From Nocardia pseudovaccinii NBRC 100343 (GTDB lineage: Bacteria > Actinomycetota > Actinomycetes > Mycobacteriales > Mycobacteriaceae), in the NCBI RefSeq assembly GCF_001613225.1, contig NZ_BDBY01000252.1, positions 1 to 38,819 of the forward strand: 38,819 nucleotides of DNA. The letters run 5' to 3'. Numbering within the stretch: position 1 is the stretch's first letter; the number at the start of each line of letters is the position of its first letter. Shown piece after piece: positions 1 through 7,274 of the stretch. The position numbers were made by a program, and so were the translations under genes. The notes below the pieces were generated by a model. It was not told where the DNA came from. It was given only the letters and a program-made list of their open reading frames with translations, and ran no database searches.

Positions 1-2
1 TC

Positions 3-224
3 GATCAGCAGGCACCTGTCGACCAGCAGGCACCCATGGATCAGCAACCGATCGACCAGCAACCGATCGACGATATGTCCATGGACGACGGCCTGCCGCC
101 CGATGACGTCTACAACACGGGTTCCAACGGCCTCGGCATGGGCGCTGGGTCCGAAGACATATTTTCCGAAGGGCCCTTGGCCGATATCGGTGACACCATC
201 GCCGACGCCATGGACATGTTCTGA
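3..224 (+). CDS. C-terminal end of a repeat-rich acidic protein (5' truncated)
   Basis: The reading frame is open from the window edge to the TGA at 222-224, so this is the 3' end of a longer gene. The visible part begins with four tandem DQQ repeats (DQQAPV, DQQAPM, DQQPI, DQQPI) and ends in an acidic Gly/Asp/Met-rich tail. An ATG at 36 lies inside the repeats and is not a credible start. The stop is two bases from the next start (ATG 227), so it is probably cotranscribed with the dynamin gene. The position before IniA-like and IniC-like dynamins suggests an IniB-like protein. That is inference from context only, since the diagnostic N-terminal region lies outside the window. Confidence 0.6.
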   Translation, partial: DQQAPVDQQAPMDQQPIDQQPIDDMSMDDGLPPDDVYNTGSNGLGMGAGSEDIFSEGPLADIGDTIADAMDMF

Positions 225-226
225 GC

Positions 227-2068
227 ATGCGAACCGATCAACTACCGACGGGCAAATCGGCCGCTGCCGTTCCGCCCCTGTTCGATTGGTTGATCCGACT
301 CGCACAGTCGGCGGACCGGGAAGACCTGCTCGGCACCCTGCGATCCGTGCGACGCCGATCGGCCGACGCTGCCATGCGAGTCGCCGTTGTCGGATTGCGC
401 CAGCAGGGCAAGAGCCAACTGATCAATGCCCTGCTGAACGAGCAGGTCTGCGTAGTCGGTGACCGTCGAGCCACCTCGGTGGTCACCGTCGTCCGGCACG
501 CCGACGAACCGGTCGCGCAGCTCGTCGTCGAGATGCCGCACGCCGAAACTCCCGTCGCGTCCGCACTGCCATTCGGTGAGTTGCAATCCGATCTGGCGAC
601 GTCCGCGCACGCACGAGGCGGCCAGGTGGTGTGCGCGGAAGTCGGCATCGATACCGCGGCGCTGCCGAATGGTCTTGCCCTCATCGACACCCCGGGTGTC
701 GGCGGCATCGGCCAGCGGCATGTCCCGCGAGTATTGAACGAGGTGGCGCTGGCGGACGCCGTCATCATCGTCACCGACGCCAGCCAGGAGTTCACCGAAC
801 CCGAATTCCGGTTCGTGCAGCAGGTGATCGGCCTGTGCCCGGCGGCCGTCATCGCGTTGACCAAGGTCGACATCTACCCCGAATGGCGCCGAATCGCGGA
901 CGCCGACAGGCGTCACCTCGCCGATGCCGGGGTCGGCTGCCGAATCATTCCGGTTTCGTCGACGCTGCGCGGCCACGCGGTGCGCCTGCGCGACAAGGAA
1001 CTCAATGCCGAATCCGGCTATCCCGACCTGCTCGCGTTCCTGCGCACCGAGGGTCTCGCCGACATCGCAACCAAGCGGCGCATCCGCATCGCGCGGGATA
1101 TCGAGTCTGTCGCGCACCATCTGACCGTGCCGCTCGAGGCGGAACTGAATACGTTGCGGGATCCAGGGTTTCAGCAGCGGATGGCCGAGGAGTTGAAGGC
1201 GCGCAAGGAAATATCGGACACGCAGGCGAAGTCGGCGCGGTCGTGGCAGCAGGTATTGACCGACGGTGTCGCGGACCTCAATTCCGAGATCGATTACGAC
1301 CTTCGGGAACGGCTGCGCAGCATCAACAAGCACATCGAGTCCGAGCTCGCGGACGGCGATCCGGACAAGAAGTGGCCGGTACTGACCGAGTGGGTGCAGG
1401 AAGAGGTGAGCGCCGCGGTCGGCGACAATTTCGTCTGGGCATACCAATCCGCTCAGGCACTGGCCGAGCGGGTGGCGGCATCGTTCGCGGTGGATGGCGA
1501 CGGCATCGATCTTCCGGTGCTCGAGGCCATCTGCGAGGGCGACCTGATCGACCCACGGCTGCAGATCGGTGAGCTGCGCGATATGAAGGTTTCGCTGGCG
1601 GACCGGGGCCTGACCGCGGTTCGCAGCGGCTACAGCGGCGCGATGATGATCGGCATGGGCGCCACCATGGTCGGCGCGGCGATGATGAACCCGATCACGA
1701 TCGGAGCCGGGGTCGTGATCGGCGTGAAGGCATACCAGCAGGACCGCGCCGGACGACTGGCCCGCCGCCGCAACATCGCTCAGCTCACGCTCCGAAAGTA
1801 CGTCGACGACGTGTCCTTCCAGGTGCACAAGCTCTCCCGTGACCGCCTCCGGAATATGCAGCGGGAGCTGCGCGATCACTTCAAGGAATCTGCCGAGCAG
1901 GCCTTGGCGTCACTGCAGAGTTCGATGAAGGCAGCACAGGACGCAGCGGGCATGGAACGGGTCGCGCGGGAAGAACGTGCGGCCGAGGTCGAGCAGAATT
2001 TGGCCGCGCTGGCCAGAGTTCGCGAAGGCGCTGCCCGGCTGCGGGCCGTGCAGTCGCAGCGAACGTAG
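227..2068 (+). CDS. IniA-like bacterial dynamin GTPase
   Basis: A 613-residue large GTPase of the dynamin superfamily. Motifs are in order: P-loop GLRQQGKS (about 56-63), switch I Thr near 83, DTPG (154-157) and TKVD (212-215). A long helical region follows, then a hydrophobic Met/Gly/Ala-rich segment near 465-505 that resembles the membrane-inserting paddle of bacterial dynamins, then a charged C-terminal coiled coil. Length is close to mycobacterial IniA (about 640 aa), whose family acts in membrane remodelling and is induced by cell-wall inhibitors. The ATG at 227 follows the previous stop by two bases. An Hsp70-like gene follows after a hairpin and a second dynamin converges further on, which fits a paired-dynamin module. 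Family assignment is firm; orthology to IniA is inferred. Confidence 0.9.
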   Translation: MRTDQLPTGKSAAAVPPLFDWLIRLAQSADREDLLGTLRSVRRRSADAAMRVAVVGLRQQGKSQLINALLNEQVCVVGDRRATSVVTVVRHADEPVAQLVVEMPHAETPVASALPFGELQSDLATSAHARGGQVVCAEVGIDTAALPNGLALIDTPGVGGIGQRHVPRVLNEVALADAVIIVTDASQEFTEPEFRFVQQVIGLCPAAVIALTKVDIYPEWRRIADADRRHLADAGVGCRIIPVSSTLRGHAVRLRDKELNAESGYPDLLAFLRTEGLADIATKRRIRIARDIESVAHHLTVPLEAELNTLRDPGFQQRMAEELKARKEISDTQAKSARSWQQVLTDGVADLNSEIDYDLRERLRSINKHIESELADGDPDKKWPVLTEWVQEEVSAAVGDNFVWAYQSAQALAERVAASFAVDGDGIDLPVLEAICEGDLIDPRLQIGELRDMKVSLADRGLTAVRSGYSGAMMIGMGATMVGAAMMNPITIGAGVVIGVKAYQQDRAGRLARRRNIAQLTLRKYVDDVSFQVHKLSRDRLRNMQRELRDHFKESAEQALASLQSSMKAAQDAAGMERVAREERAAEVEQNLAALARVREGAARLRAVQSQRT

Positions 2069-2082
2069 CCGATTCCACCTTG

Positions 2083-2120
2083 GGTGAACGAACCTCACCC
2101 CATGCGGGGTCCGGTTCACC
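2083..2120 (+). promoter_or_regulatory. Two-step hairpin between dynamin and Hsp70-like genes
   Basis: Outer arms GGTGAAC (2083-2089) and GTTCACC (2114-2120) pair perfectly. An inner stem ACCCC (2097-2101) / GGGGT (2106-2110) closes a four-base loop. There is no T-run, so it could be an actinobacterial-type terminator or attenuator, a processing site that adjusts downstream expression, or an operator at DNA level. It begins 15 bases after the dynamin stop and ends about 80 bases before the Hsp70-like start. Confidence 0.45.
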
Positions 2121-2202
2121 ACTTGGGGATATGGCCGACGATCCGTCGGTGCAGGAGATTTATAAGCGCAAACCCCCAGCGACCATCAATCGAGAGGTGT
2201 CC

Positions 2203-3624
2203 ATGTCCGGCAGTCTTGGCATCAAGATCGGCACCGCCGATTTCGTCACCGCAGCTGACGCGGCGTCCGGAGGTTCCGAGCGGCGCGCCCCACGTCCCCA
2301 GACGACCCAGCACCGGGCGATGTTGATCATGACCCAAGGCATGGCGCCGACGCTGTCTCCGATCGGCAGCGGTACCCGTCCGGCGCACATGGGACTGGTG
2401 GTCACCGGGTTCGTGGACCGCGTCGGCGACCCGATCGATCTCGTCGCCGCCGACGGTTCCGCCCATCGGCCGGAAAAGCTCGTCGCCAGTGCCGTCCAGT
2501 ACCTGACGCGGTATTCGGCCGGTGCGTTCGCCGGGCCTCCCACCATCGCGGCGACATATCCCAGCTACTGGCAACCACAGGGCGTGCAGGCGCTGCGCGA
2601 AGCGCTCGACCGGATGGATATGGCCGGTGTGGCACTCGTCGACGAGGTCGGATCGATTCTCGCTCGGGTCGAGTCGACGCGTGGGCTGCCTTCGGACGGC
2701 GCCGTTGTGGTGTACGACCTCGGCGGCAACGGCCTCAGCGTCTCGATGGCCCGCGGTACCGAACAGATCGGCCGAACGGTCCGGAGCGCGGAATTCGGTG
2801 GCAAGCACATCGATGACGCCATCTTGCGGCACGTTCTCCGAGGACTGGCCGGGGAACTCGCAGACATCGATCTCGCGGCCCCCGCCATGCTGGCGCCACT
2901 GAACGAACTGCGGCAGCGCGGCCAGCAGGCCAAGGAGACGCTTTCCACCGAAACCGCCGCGGTGATCGAGGTGGAGCTGGGACCCGTGCGTCACGATGTG
3001 CGACTTGTCCGCTCCGAGCTCGAGGACCTGATCAGAGAGCAGGTCGTCGAGTCCGCCGGACTCGTCCGAGAAGCCCTGCGCACCAACGACATCGATGCCG
3101 GTGATGTGCGCGCGGTAGTGCTGGCCGGTGGGGCGTCGGCAACCCCGCTCGTCGCCGAGGTGCTGTCCGCGGAGCTGCACGTTCCGGTATTAGCCGAACC
3201 CGATCCCGGCCTTACCTCGGCGAATGGCGCTGCTCTGCTGGCGCGTTCTTCGTTGAGTGCCGCCCCATCGGCACCGGTGCCGCCGCCACCGATGCCGACA
3301 CCCGCTACCCCGCCGCAAGCCCCGGAACCGCCTCGGTCCGACGAGCCGGTCGCGAGCACGCCGCCGGTGGCCGTCGCATCCGCGGATCCGGTGGCGCCGG
3401 AATCAACCGGAGGCCGCAAAAAGGTCGGCAGTCGACGTCGTAAACAAGCACTTCTCGCAGCGGCGGCGACTGCCACGCTCGCAGCGGTGACTGTCGGAAT
3501 TGTTACGCACACCGTGCCGAAGACCGAGCCGCAGCCCGCGGTAACCGAGCAGGTTACCGACACGCCTTCACCTGCTGCGACAACAACTACGCAACTCCCC
3601 TACCCCACCAGGCATGTTTCATAA
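2203..3624 (+). CDS. Membrane-anchored Hsp70/actin-fold protein without substrate-binding domain
   Basis: A 473-residue protein with an Hsp70-type nucleotide-binding fold. It shows a degenerate phosphate-1 loop (GIKIGTA, residues 6-12, with Lys where DnaK has Asp), a phosphate-2 loop YDLGGNG (171-177) and an adenosine motif LAGGASATP (307-315). No substrate-binding domain follows. Instead there is a Pro/Ala-rich linker (353-400), a basic patch (404-413), one membrane helix (about 416-437) and a short Thr/Pro-rich tail, so the ATPase-like domain should face the cytoplasm. I chose ATG 2203 because GAGAGG sits just upstream and the protein then begins directly with the first strand of the fold; an upstream TTG at 2080 lies at the edge of a hairpin. 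The last six bases overlap the convergent dynamin gene. Partners are unknown; membrane scaffolding with the dynamins is inference. Confidence 0.85.
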   Translation: MSGSLGIKIGTADFVTAADAASGGSERRAPRPQTTQHRAMLIMTQGMAPTLSPIGSGTRPAHMGLVVTGFVDRVGDPIDLVAADGSAHRPEKLVASAVQYLTRYSAGAFAGPPTIAATYPSYWQPQGVQALREALDRMDMAGVALVDEVGSILARVESTRGLPSDGAVVVYDLGGNGLSVSMARGTEQIGRTVRSAEFGGKHIDDAILRHVLRGLAGELADIDLAAPAMLAPLNELRQRGQQAKETLSTETAAVIEVELGPVRHDVRLVRSELEDLIREQVVESAGLVREALRTNDIDAGDVRAVVLAGGASATPLVAEVLSAELHVPVLAEPDPGLTSANGAALLARSSLSAAPSAPVPPPPMPTPATPPQAPEPPRSDEPVASTPPVAVASADPVAPESTGGRKKVGSRRRKQALLAAAATATLAAVTVGIVTHTVPKTEPQPAVTEQVTDTPSPAATTTTQLPYPTRHVS

Positions 3625-5097
3625 GCAGTTCCGCCGCAACTCGCTCAGCACGCCCTCAGCGCTGCGAGCCGCCACAATGCAGGCATTGGCGGTGAACTGA
3701 TCCGCTAGTGGGTGTTCGGCCCGGGATCGCCATCGTCTGATTTCCGCCAATGCGACGTCCTCGCCCACGCCCGCGACCGCGAACGGTTCGATTCCCAAGC
3801 GTTCGGCCGGTCCGGTTCCGTGACCGCCGATCACCCGTTGCAGATCGGTGAGTTCTTGTTCGGACAACACTGTCTCGGTCGAGCGGAGCCGACTGAGGAG
3901 TCGGAGTTCTTCGAAGCCGTGCACATTCGCGAGCAGCGTCGCGACTTCCCGGCCGAGCGGTGCGGCCTGCGCGGTCGGTTCGACGGCGAATATCTGCCGC
4001 AGCATCAGCAGCGCGGTATGTGCCTTCAATTCGTCCGCCCGCTGGCCGAACTGAATGTCGATGACGCGCTCGAGTTCGCCGATGCCGCTGCGTGCGATCA
4101 ATTCGTCGACCAGAGCCGCGGAATCGCTGGTACCGGACCGTAGTCGATTCAGTGCCATGCCGATTCCGAATAGCCCCAACCGTCTGACGAGGTGCTGTCG
4201 CGCCGCGGAATCAATCGGCAGGTAGTCGGCTCGCTGGAATCGGTCGGCCGAGAGCATGGCCAATTCCAGGTCGGACGGTGCGACCGTGGCAAGCTGACGA
4301 ACGGCCACGAACTCGCTCTGTCGAAGTGTTTTCGCGGTAAAGGCGAGCAAACCCGCGACCGGTACGGCTGCCTGGCACAGCCCCGTCGTTTCCAATTCGC
4401 GCGTGAAGTCTTTGGCGGCCGCGCGGGCGGAGTGCATTGCGTCCGGACGGCCCGCACCGAGTTCGTCTGCCCGCGAGAGAACACCGACGATTCCGAGCGG
4501 ACCGGCGTTGCCGCCGACGTGCTCGCCGATCTGACGAATCAGTGCGACGTCGGAATCGTCGAGCGAACGAAACAGATAGACCACCGCATCGGCTCCGGCA
4601 GAGCCCGTGTCCGGAGTCAGCAACCGCAGTGTGCGCGCGGACACCTCCCTCGACAATGACGTGGTTCCGGGGGTGTCGATGATCGTGGTGCGTGCGAGGC
4701 GCGGCACCGGCCAGTCGACGTCGATTCGATCGACCTGCGCGGCCATAAGCTTGCCGAGGTCGAACGTCAGACCCCCCTCGGCTCGCTGTATCGGTACATA
4801 CTCGGCCCGGCCGCCCGCGAGCCGGGCGACGACCGTCGGCGTGGCGCCGTGCCGGTACCAGGTCACGACGCGGGTGCATTCGGTGGCGTCGGTCGGGGCG
4901 ATATCTTGGCCGACCAGTGCGTTGAGCAGTGTCGACTTTCCGGCTTTGACGGCACCGGCCAATGCGATGCGCAGCGGTTCGTGCAACCGTCGCGCGCCCT
5001 CTTGGAGGCGATCGGTAGCGGCACGGTTACCGGAGTAAACGCGATGGGCGGCCTCGATGATTCTGTCGACCCTGGCGATCGGCGCCGCGGTGTTCAT
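3619..5097 (-). CDS. IniC-like bacterial dynamin GTPase
   Basis: A 492-residue dynamin-family GTPase with P-loop GAVKAGKS (48-55), a Thr-containing switch I near 70-75, DTPG (141-144) and a G4-like SRAD (208-211). Mycobacterial IniC is almost the same length (about 493 aa), and IniC-type proteins work beside IniA-type dynamins. Unlike the iniBAC arrangement, this gene converges on the Hsp70-like gene and overlaps it by six bases, so it has its own promoter in the 5098-5362 interval. A near-perfect inverted repeat lies 6-24 bases upstream of the start and may be its operator. No obvious transmembrane paddle is visible, so it may depend on its partner for membrane contact (inference). Confidence 0.87.
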   Translation of the reverse strand: MNTAAPIARVDRIIEAAHRVYSGNRAATDRLQEGARRLHEPLRIALAGAVKAGKSTLLNALVGQDIAPTDATECTRVVTWYRHGATPTVVARLAGGRAEYVPIQRAEGGLTFDLGKLMAAQVDRIDVDWPVPRLARTTIIDTPGTTSLSREVSARTLRLLTPDTGSAGADAVVYLFRSLDDSDVALIRQIGEHVGGNAGPLGIVGVLSRADELGAGRPDAMHSARAAAKDFTRELETTGLCQAAVPVAGLLAFTAKTLRQSEFVAVRQLATVAPSDLELAMLSADRFQRADYLPIDSAARQHLVRRLGLFGIGMALNRLRSGTSDSAALVDELIARSGIGELERVIDIQFGQRADELKAHTALLMLRQIFAVEPTAQAAPLGREVATLLANVHGFEELRLLSRLRSTETVLSEQELTDLQRVIGGHGTGPAERLGIEPFAVAGVGEDVALAEIRRWRSRAEHPLADQFTANACIVAARSAEGVLSELRRNCL

Positions 5098-5102
5098 ATT
5101 GG

Positions 5103-5121
5103 CACTCGGGTAACCCGCGTG
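5103..5121. promoter_or_regulatory. Inverted repeat just upstream of the IniC-like start
   Basis: The sequence CACTCGGGT-A-ACCCGCGTG is a 9-1-9 inverted repeat with one mismatch; its core CGGGTAACCCG is perfect. It ends six bases upstream of the start codon of the minus-strand dynamin gene, a position where a bound protein would block transcription or where an RNA hairpin would hinder ribosome loading. The regulator is unknown. Confidence 0.35.
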
Positions 5122-5362
5122 GTTTCACCCATACCGAACATCATCGCGCCACCGAATCCGCCGCGCGTCCCTAACACTTCTTTATCTGCGATGACGTGCT
5201 CCGATGGCCCGGGGCGACGGCTCGCGTCAGCGAGGTGTGAGTGTTTCCAACCCGGGGGATGATGATCTTCCGCGCACTCTACGAGAAGAGTTGGTGGTGT
5301 TCATCTGCGGGAAGCCTTCGACGGATGAGGGCGTCCCTGAAGCTCAGTTGAAGGAAACCATC

Positions 5363-5611
5363 ATGAACAGCACCAAAATTCGCGCAGCCGTAGCAGCGGC
5401 AGTGCTCGCGCCGATGCTTGCTCTCGGGTCAGGCGTTGCTACCGCCGCTCCCGCCCCGGCCGCTCCCCCGGCGCCTGTCCAAGTGGCACCGGCCTCCGAA
5501 CAACTCCCGCCGCAGGTCGAGCCCGCCATTTTGTGGTGGAACCCATTCCTGTGGTGGGTCTGCTTCGTACCGCCGATCTTCCCCTTCGGTACGGGCATCT
5601 GCCTCGCATAG
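5363..5611 (+). CDS. Small secreted Trp/Pro-rich protein
   Basis: An 82-residue protein with a clear Sec signal peptide: basic start MNSTKIR, a hydrophobic Ala/Val/Leu core and an ATAAPA-type cleavage site near residues 28-30. The mature part is about 53 residues: a Pro/Ala/Val-rich stretch, then a tail rich in Trp, Phe and Pro (ILWWNPFLWWVCF, then PPIFPFGTG) with two Cys that could form a disulfide. The start is set by GAAGGAA at 5350-5356. An upstream in-frame ATG at 5204 would bury the signal peptide and is rejected. It lies 33 bases before a secreted protease gene on the same strand. I do not recognise a family; a role as protease partner, or in wall or surface association, is speculation. 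Confidence 0.75.
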   Translation: MNSTKIRAAVAAAVLAPMLALGSGVATAAPAPAAPPAPVQVAPASEQLPPQVEPAILWWNPFLWWVCFVPPIFPFGTGICLA

Positions 5612-5644
5612 CCGGATAGTTGCAGCTCAGCGATTGGATCGGAC

Positions 5645-6307
5645 ATGTTCAGGAAGCTCGCGAGGGCTGCGGCTGTGCTCGCAGCATGCGCAGCGTCGGC
5701 CGGGGTGCAAGTAGGCACTGCGCATGCCGCAGACCCGTCGGTACTCGGCGGCGGTTCCGGAATTATCGTCAACGACCAGGGCGTCTGCACGCTCACCACG
5801 ATCGGGCACGATGCGGCGGGTCGACTGGTCGGCCTCACCGCAGGTCATTGCGGTGAGGCGGGTACCACGGTGGTAGCCGACGCCAACCGGGACGCCGGTG
5901 TCGTGGGCACCTTCGCCTACGCGAACAACGATATGGACTACGCCGTCATCGCGTTCGATGCGGACAAGGTCGTACCTGTGAACCGCGTGGGCAATACGAC
6001 GATTACCGGATTGGGTGGTCCGGCGCAGTTCCCGGACATCGCGTGCAAGGAGGGCTATACCACGGGCCAGACCTGCGGACTGGCCTACGGAGACGTGTAC
6101 CAGACCAACACCTGGACCTGGACGCAGATCTGCGTCCTTCCCGGTGACTCCGGTGGCCCGGTCGTAGTTGGCACAACGCTCGTCGGCATGGTGAACGGAT
6201 ACCTGAGGGTGCCGTGCCTGGGACCACAGCTCGGCGCGAATATCGCCGCCATCATGGACGACGTCGATGCGCGCGGTGGGATCGGAGCGGGTTTCCGCCC
6301 GATCTAG
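5645..6307 (+). CDS. Secreted S1-family (chymotrypsin-like) serine protease
   Basis: A 220-residue secreted protease. Residues 1-29 form a signal peptide ending AHAAD. The catalytic triad is visible as His68 in LTAGHC, Asp98 in NDMDYAV and Ser169 in PGDSGGPV, in the order and spacing of S1 peptidases. Cys48/Cys69 and further Cys residues fit disulfides of the fold. There is essentially no pro-region, unlike alpha-lytic-type relatives with long propeptides, so folding help would have to come from elsewhere or not be needed. It probably forms an operon with the small secreted protein 33 bases upstream. It ends 21 bases from the convergent FHA regulator. Substrate is not predictable. Confidence 0.9.
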   Translation: MFRKLARAAAVLAACAASAGVQVGTAHAADPSVLGGGSGIIVNDQGVCTLTTIGHDAAGRLVGLTAGHCGEAGTTVVADANRDAGVVGTFAYANNDMDYAVIAFDADKVVPVNRVGNTTITGLGGPAQFPDIACKEGYTTGQTCGLAYGDVYQTNTWTWTQICVLPGDSGGPVVVGTTLVGMVNGYLRVPCLGPQLGANIAAIMDDVDARGGIGAGFRPI

Positions 6308-6328
6308 GTGTATCACCGCACATTCCAT

Positions 6329-7021
6329 CTATCGCCCGTGGTGATTGACGATCACGCCGCTGTCGAGTGCGCGCTCGACCAGAAACATGCGTTTTTTGTT
6401 CGGTGGGAAGGATTCGACGTCGAATATTTTGAACAGCGCCCGCATGTGGGTCTTCACCGTGGCAACGCTCAGGCAGAGATCGTGCGCGATCTGCCAGTTC
6501 GATGCGGGGTAGGTGAACCCGGTCTCCGCGTCGTACGGGCGACATAATGCCTCGAGAATCAGATACTGAGCGTCGGTCAACGCGGTCCGGGCTGGCAGAC
6601 CGGTCTGAGCAATCGTTCGTTCATCCTCGGATGGGTGGCCGTCTGTGAAGATGAATACCGATTTTCCGAGCCGGATCGTATCGCCGGACTCGAGTTTGCG
6701 ATATCCGCCGACGCGCTCGCCGTTGACGAAGGTCCCGTTTGTCGACAGCCCGTTATCGATGACGACCCAGCAGTCGCTCACCCGCTTGATTATGGCGTGC
6801 AGACGCGAGACGGTCGCGTCGGTGGCCACGGTGATGTCGGCTGCCTCCGAGCGTCCGATTGTCATCCCGTTTGTGTCGTGATCGAGTGGAATCTCGCGCC
6901 AATTTCCGTAGCCGATCCGCTGGGACAGCGTGCCACCACCGGCTGAACGATGCCGCGTATGCTCGCCTGCGTCCGGATACGGTCCGTGACGCAGTGCCTG
7001 TTGTCCGTATGACGTGGACAT
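6329..7021 (-). CDS. FHA domain-HTH transcriptional regulator
   Basis: A 230-residue cytoplasmic protein. Residues 35-127 form a forkhead-associated domain with the phosphothreonine-binding signature: IGRS (Arg57), SRLH (Ser72, His75) and NGTFVNG (Asn95). The C-terminal part (about 145-225) carries a helix-turn-helix around 174-200 (NWQIAHDLCLSVATVKTH) like that of LuxR-type response regulators. This suggests a DNA-binding protein whose activity or partners are set by Thr phosphorylation, with the kinase not identified. Two Ser/Thr kinases lie 24-30 kb away in this window, but no link is shown. The start ATG at 7021 has GGAAAGA a few bases upstream. The 250 bases upstream are unusually AT-rich for this window and probably hold its promoter. 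Confidence 0.82.
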   Translation of the reverse strand: MSTSYGQQALRHGPYPDAGEHTRHRSAGGGTLSQRIGYGNWREIPLDHDTNGMTIGRSEAADITVATDATVSRLHAIIKRVSDCWVVIDNGLSTNGTFVNGERVGGYRKLESGDTIRLGKSVFIFTDGHPSEDERTIAQTGLPARTALTDAQYLILEALCRPYDAETGFTYPASNWQIAHDLCLSVATVKTHMRALFKIFDVESFPPNKKRMFLVERALDSGVIVNHHGR

Positions 7022-7274
7022 GATGCGTCTTTCCCGATCCGAGGTACGTCATGAACTGCGGGCACCGATTTATAGGATCAGAATGCGCCCTCCGAGTCGC
7101 CTACTGTAAGAATTCAACTAATTTGGTATATGGAGTGGGGGTCCGATCGTTCTCGAGGCCTCATTTTGGTAAATATTCCGGACTGCGAGTACGGCGTCCA
7201 GGTGTCGGGTTGATCGTTCGGTCGCAACTCTTCCAAGAGTGACGCCAACTGCCGAGCACGCGTCGGTGACCCGG

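Noticed and set aside
242..1879. Long minus-strand open frame (545 codons) opposite the IniA-like gene
   Set aside because: It is a shadow of the GC-rich coding strand; the plus-strand frame has all GTPase motifs, and the minus-strand product has no recognisable domain or start signal.
7051..7242. Short plus-strand frame in the AT-rich interval next to the FHA regulator
   Set aside because: No ribosome-binding site, no known features and AT-rich third positions; more likely promoter DNA.
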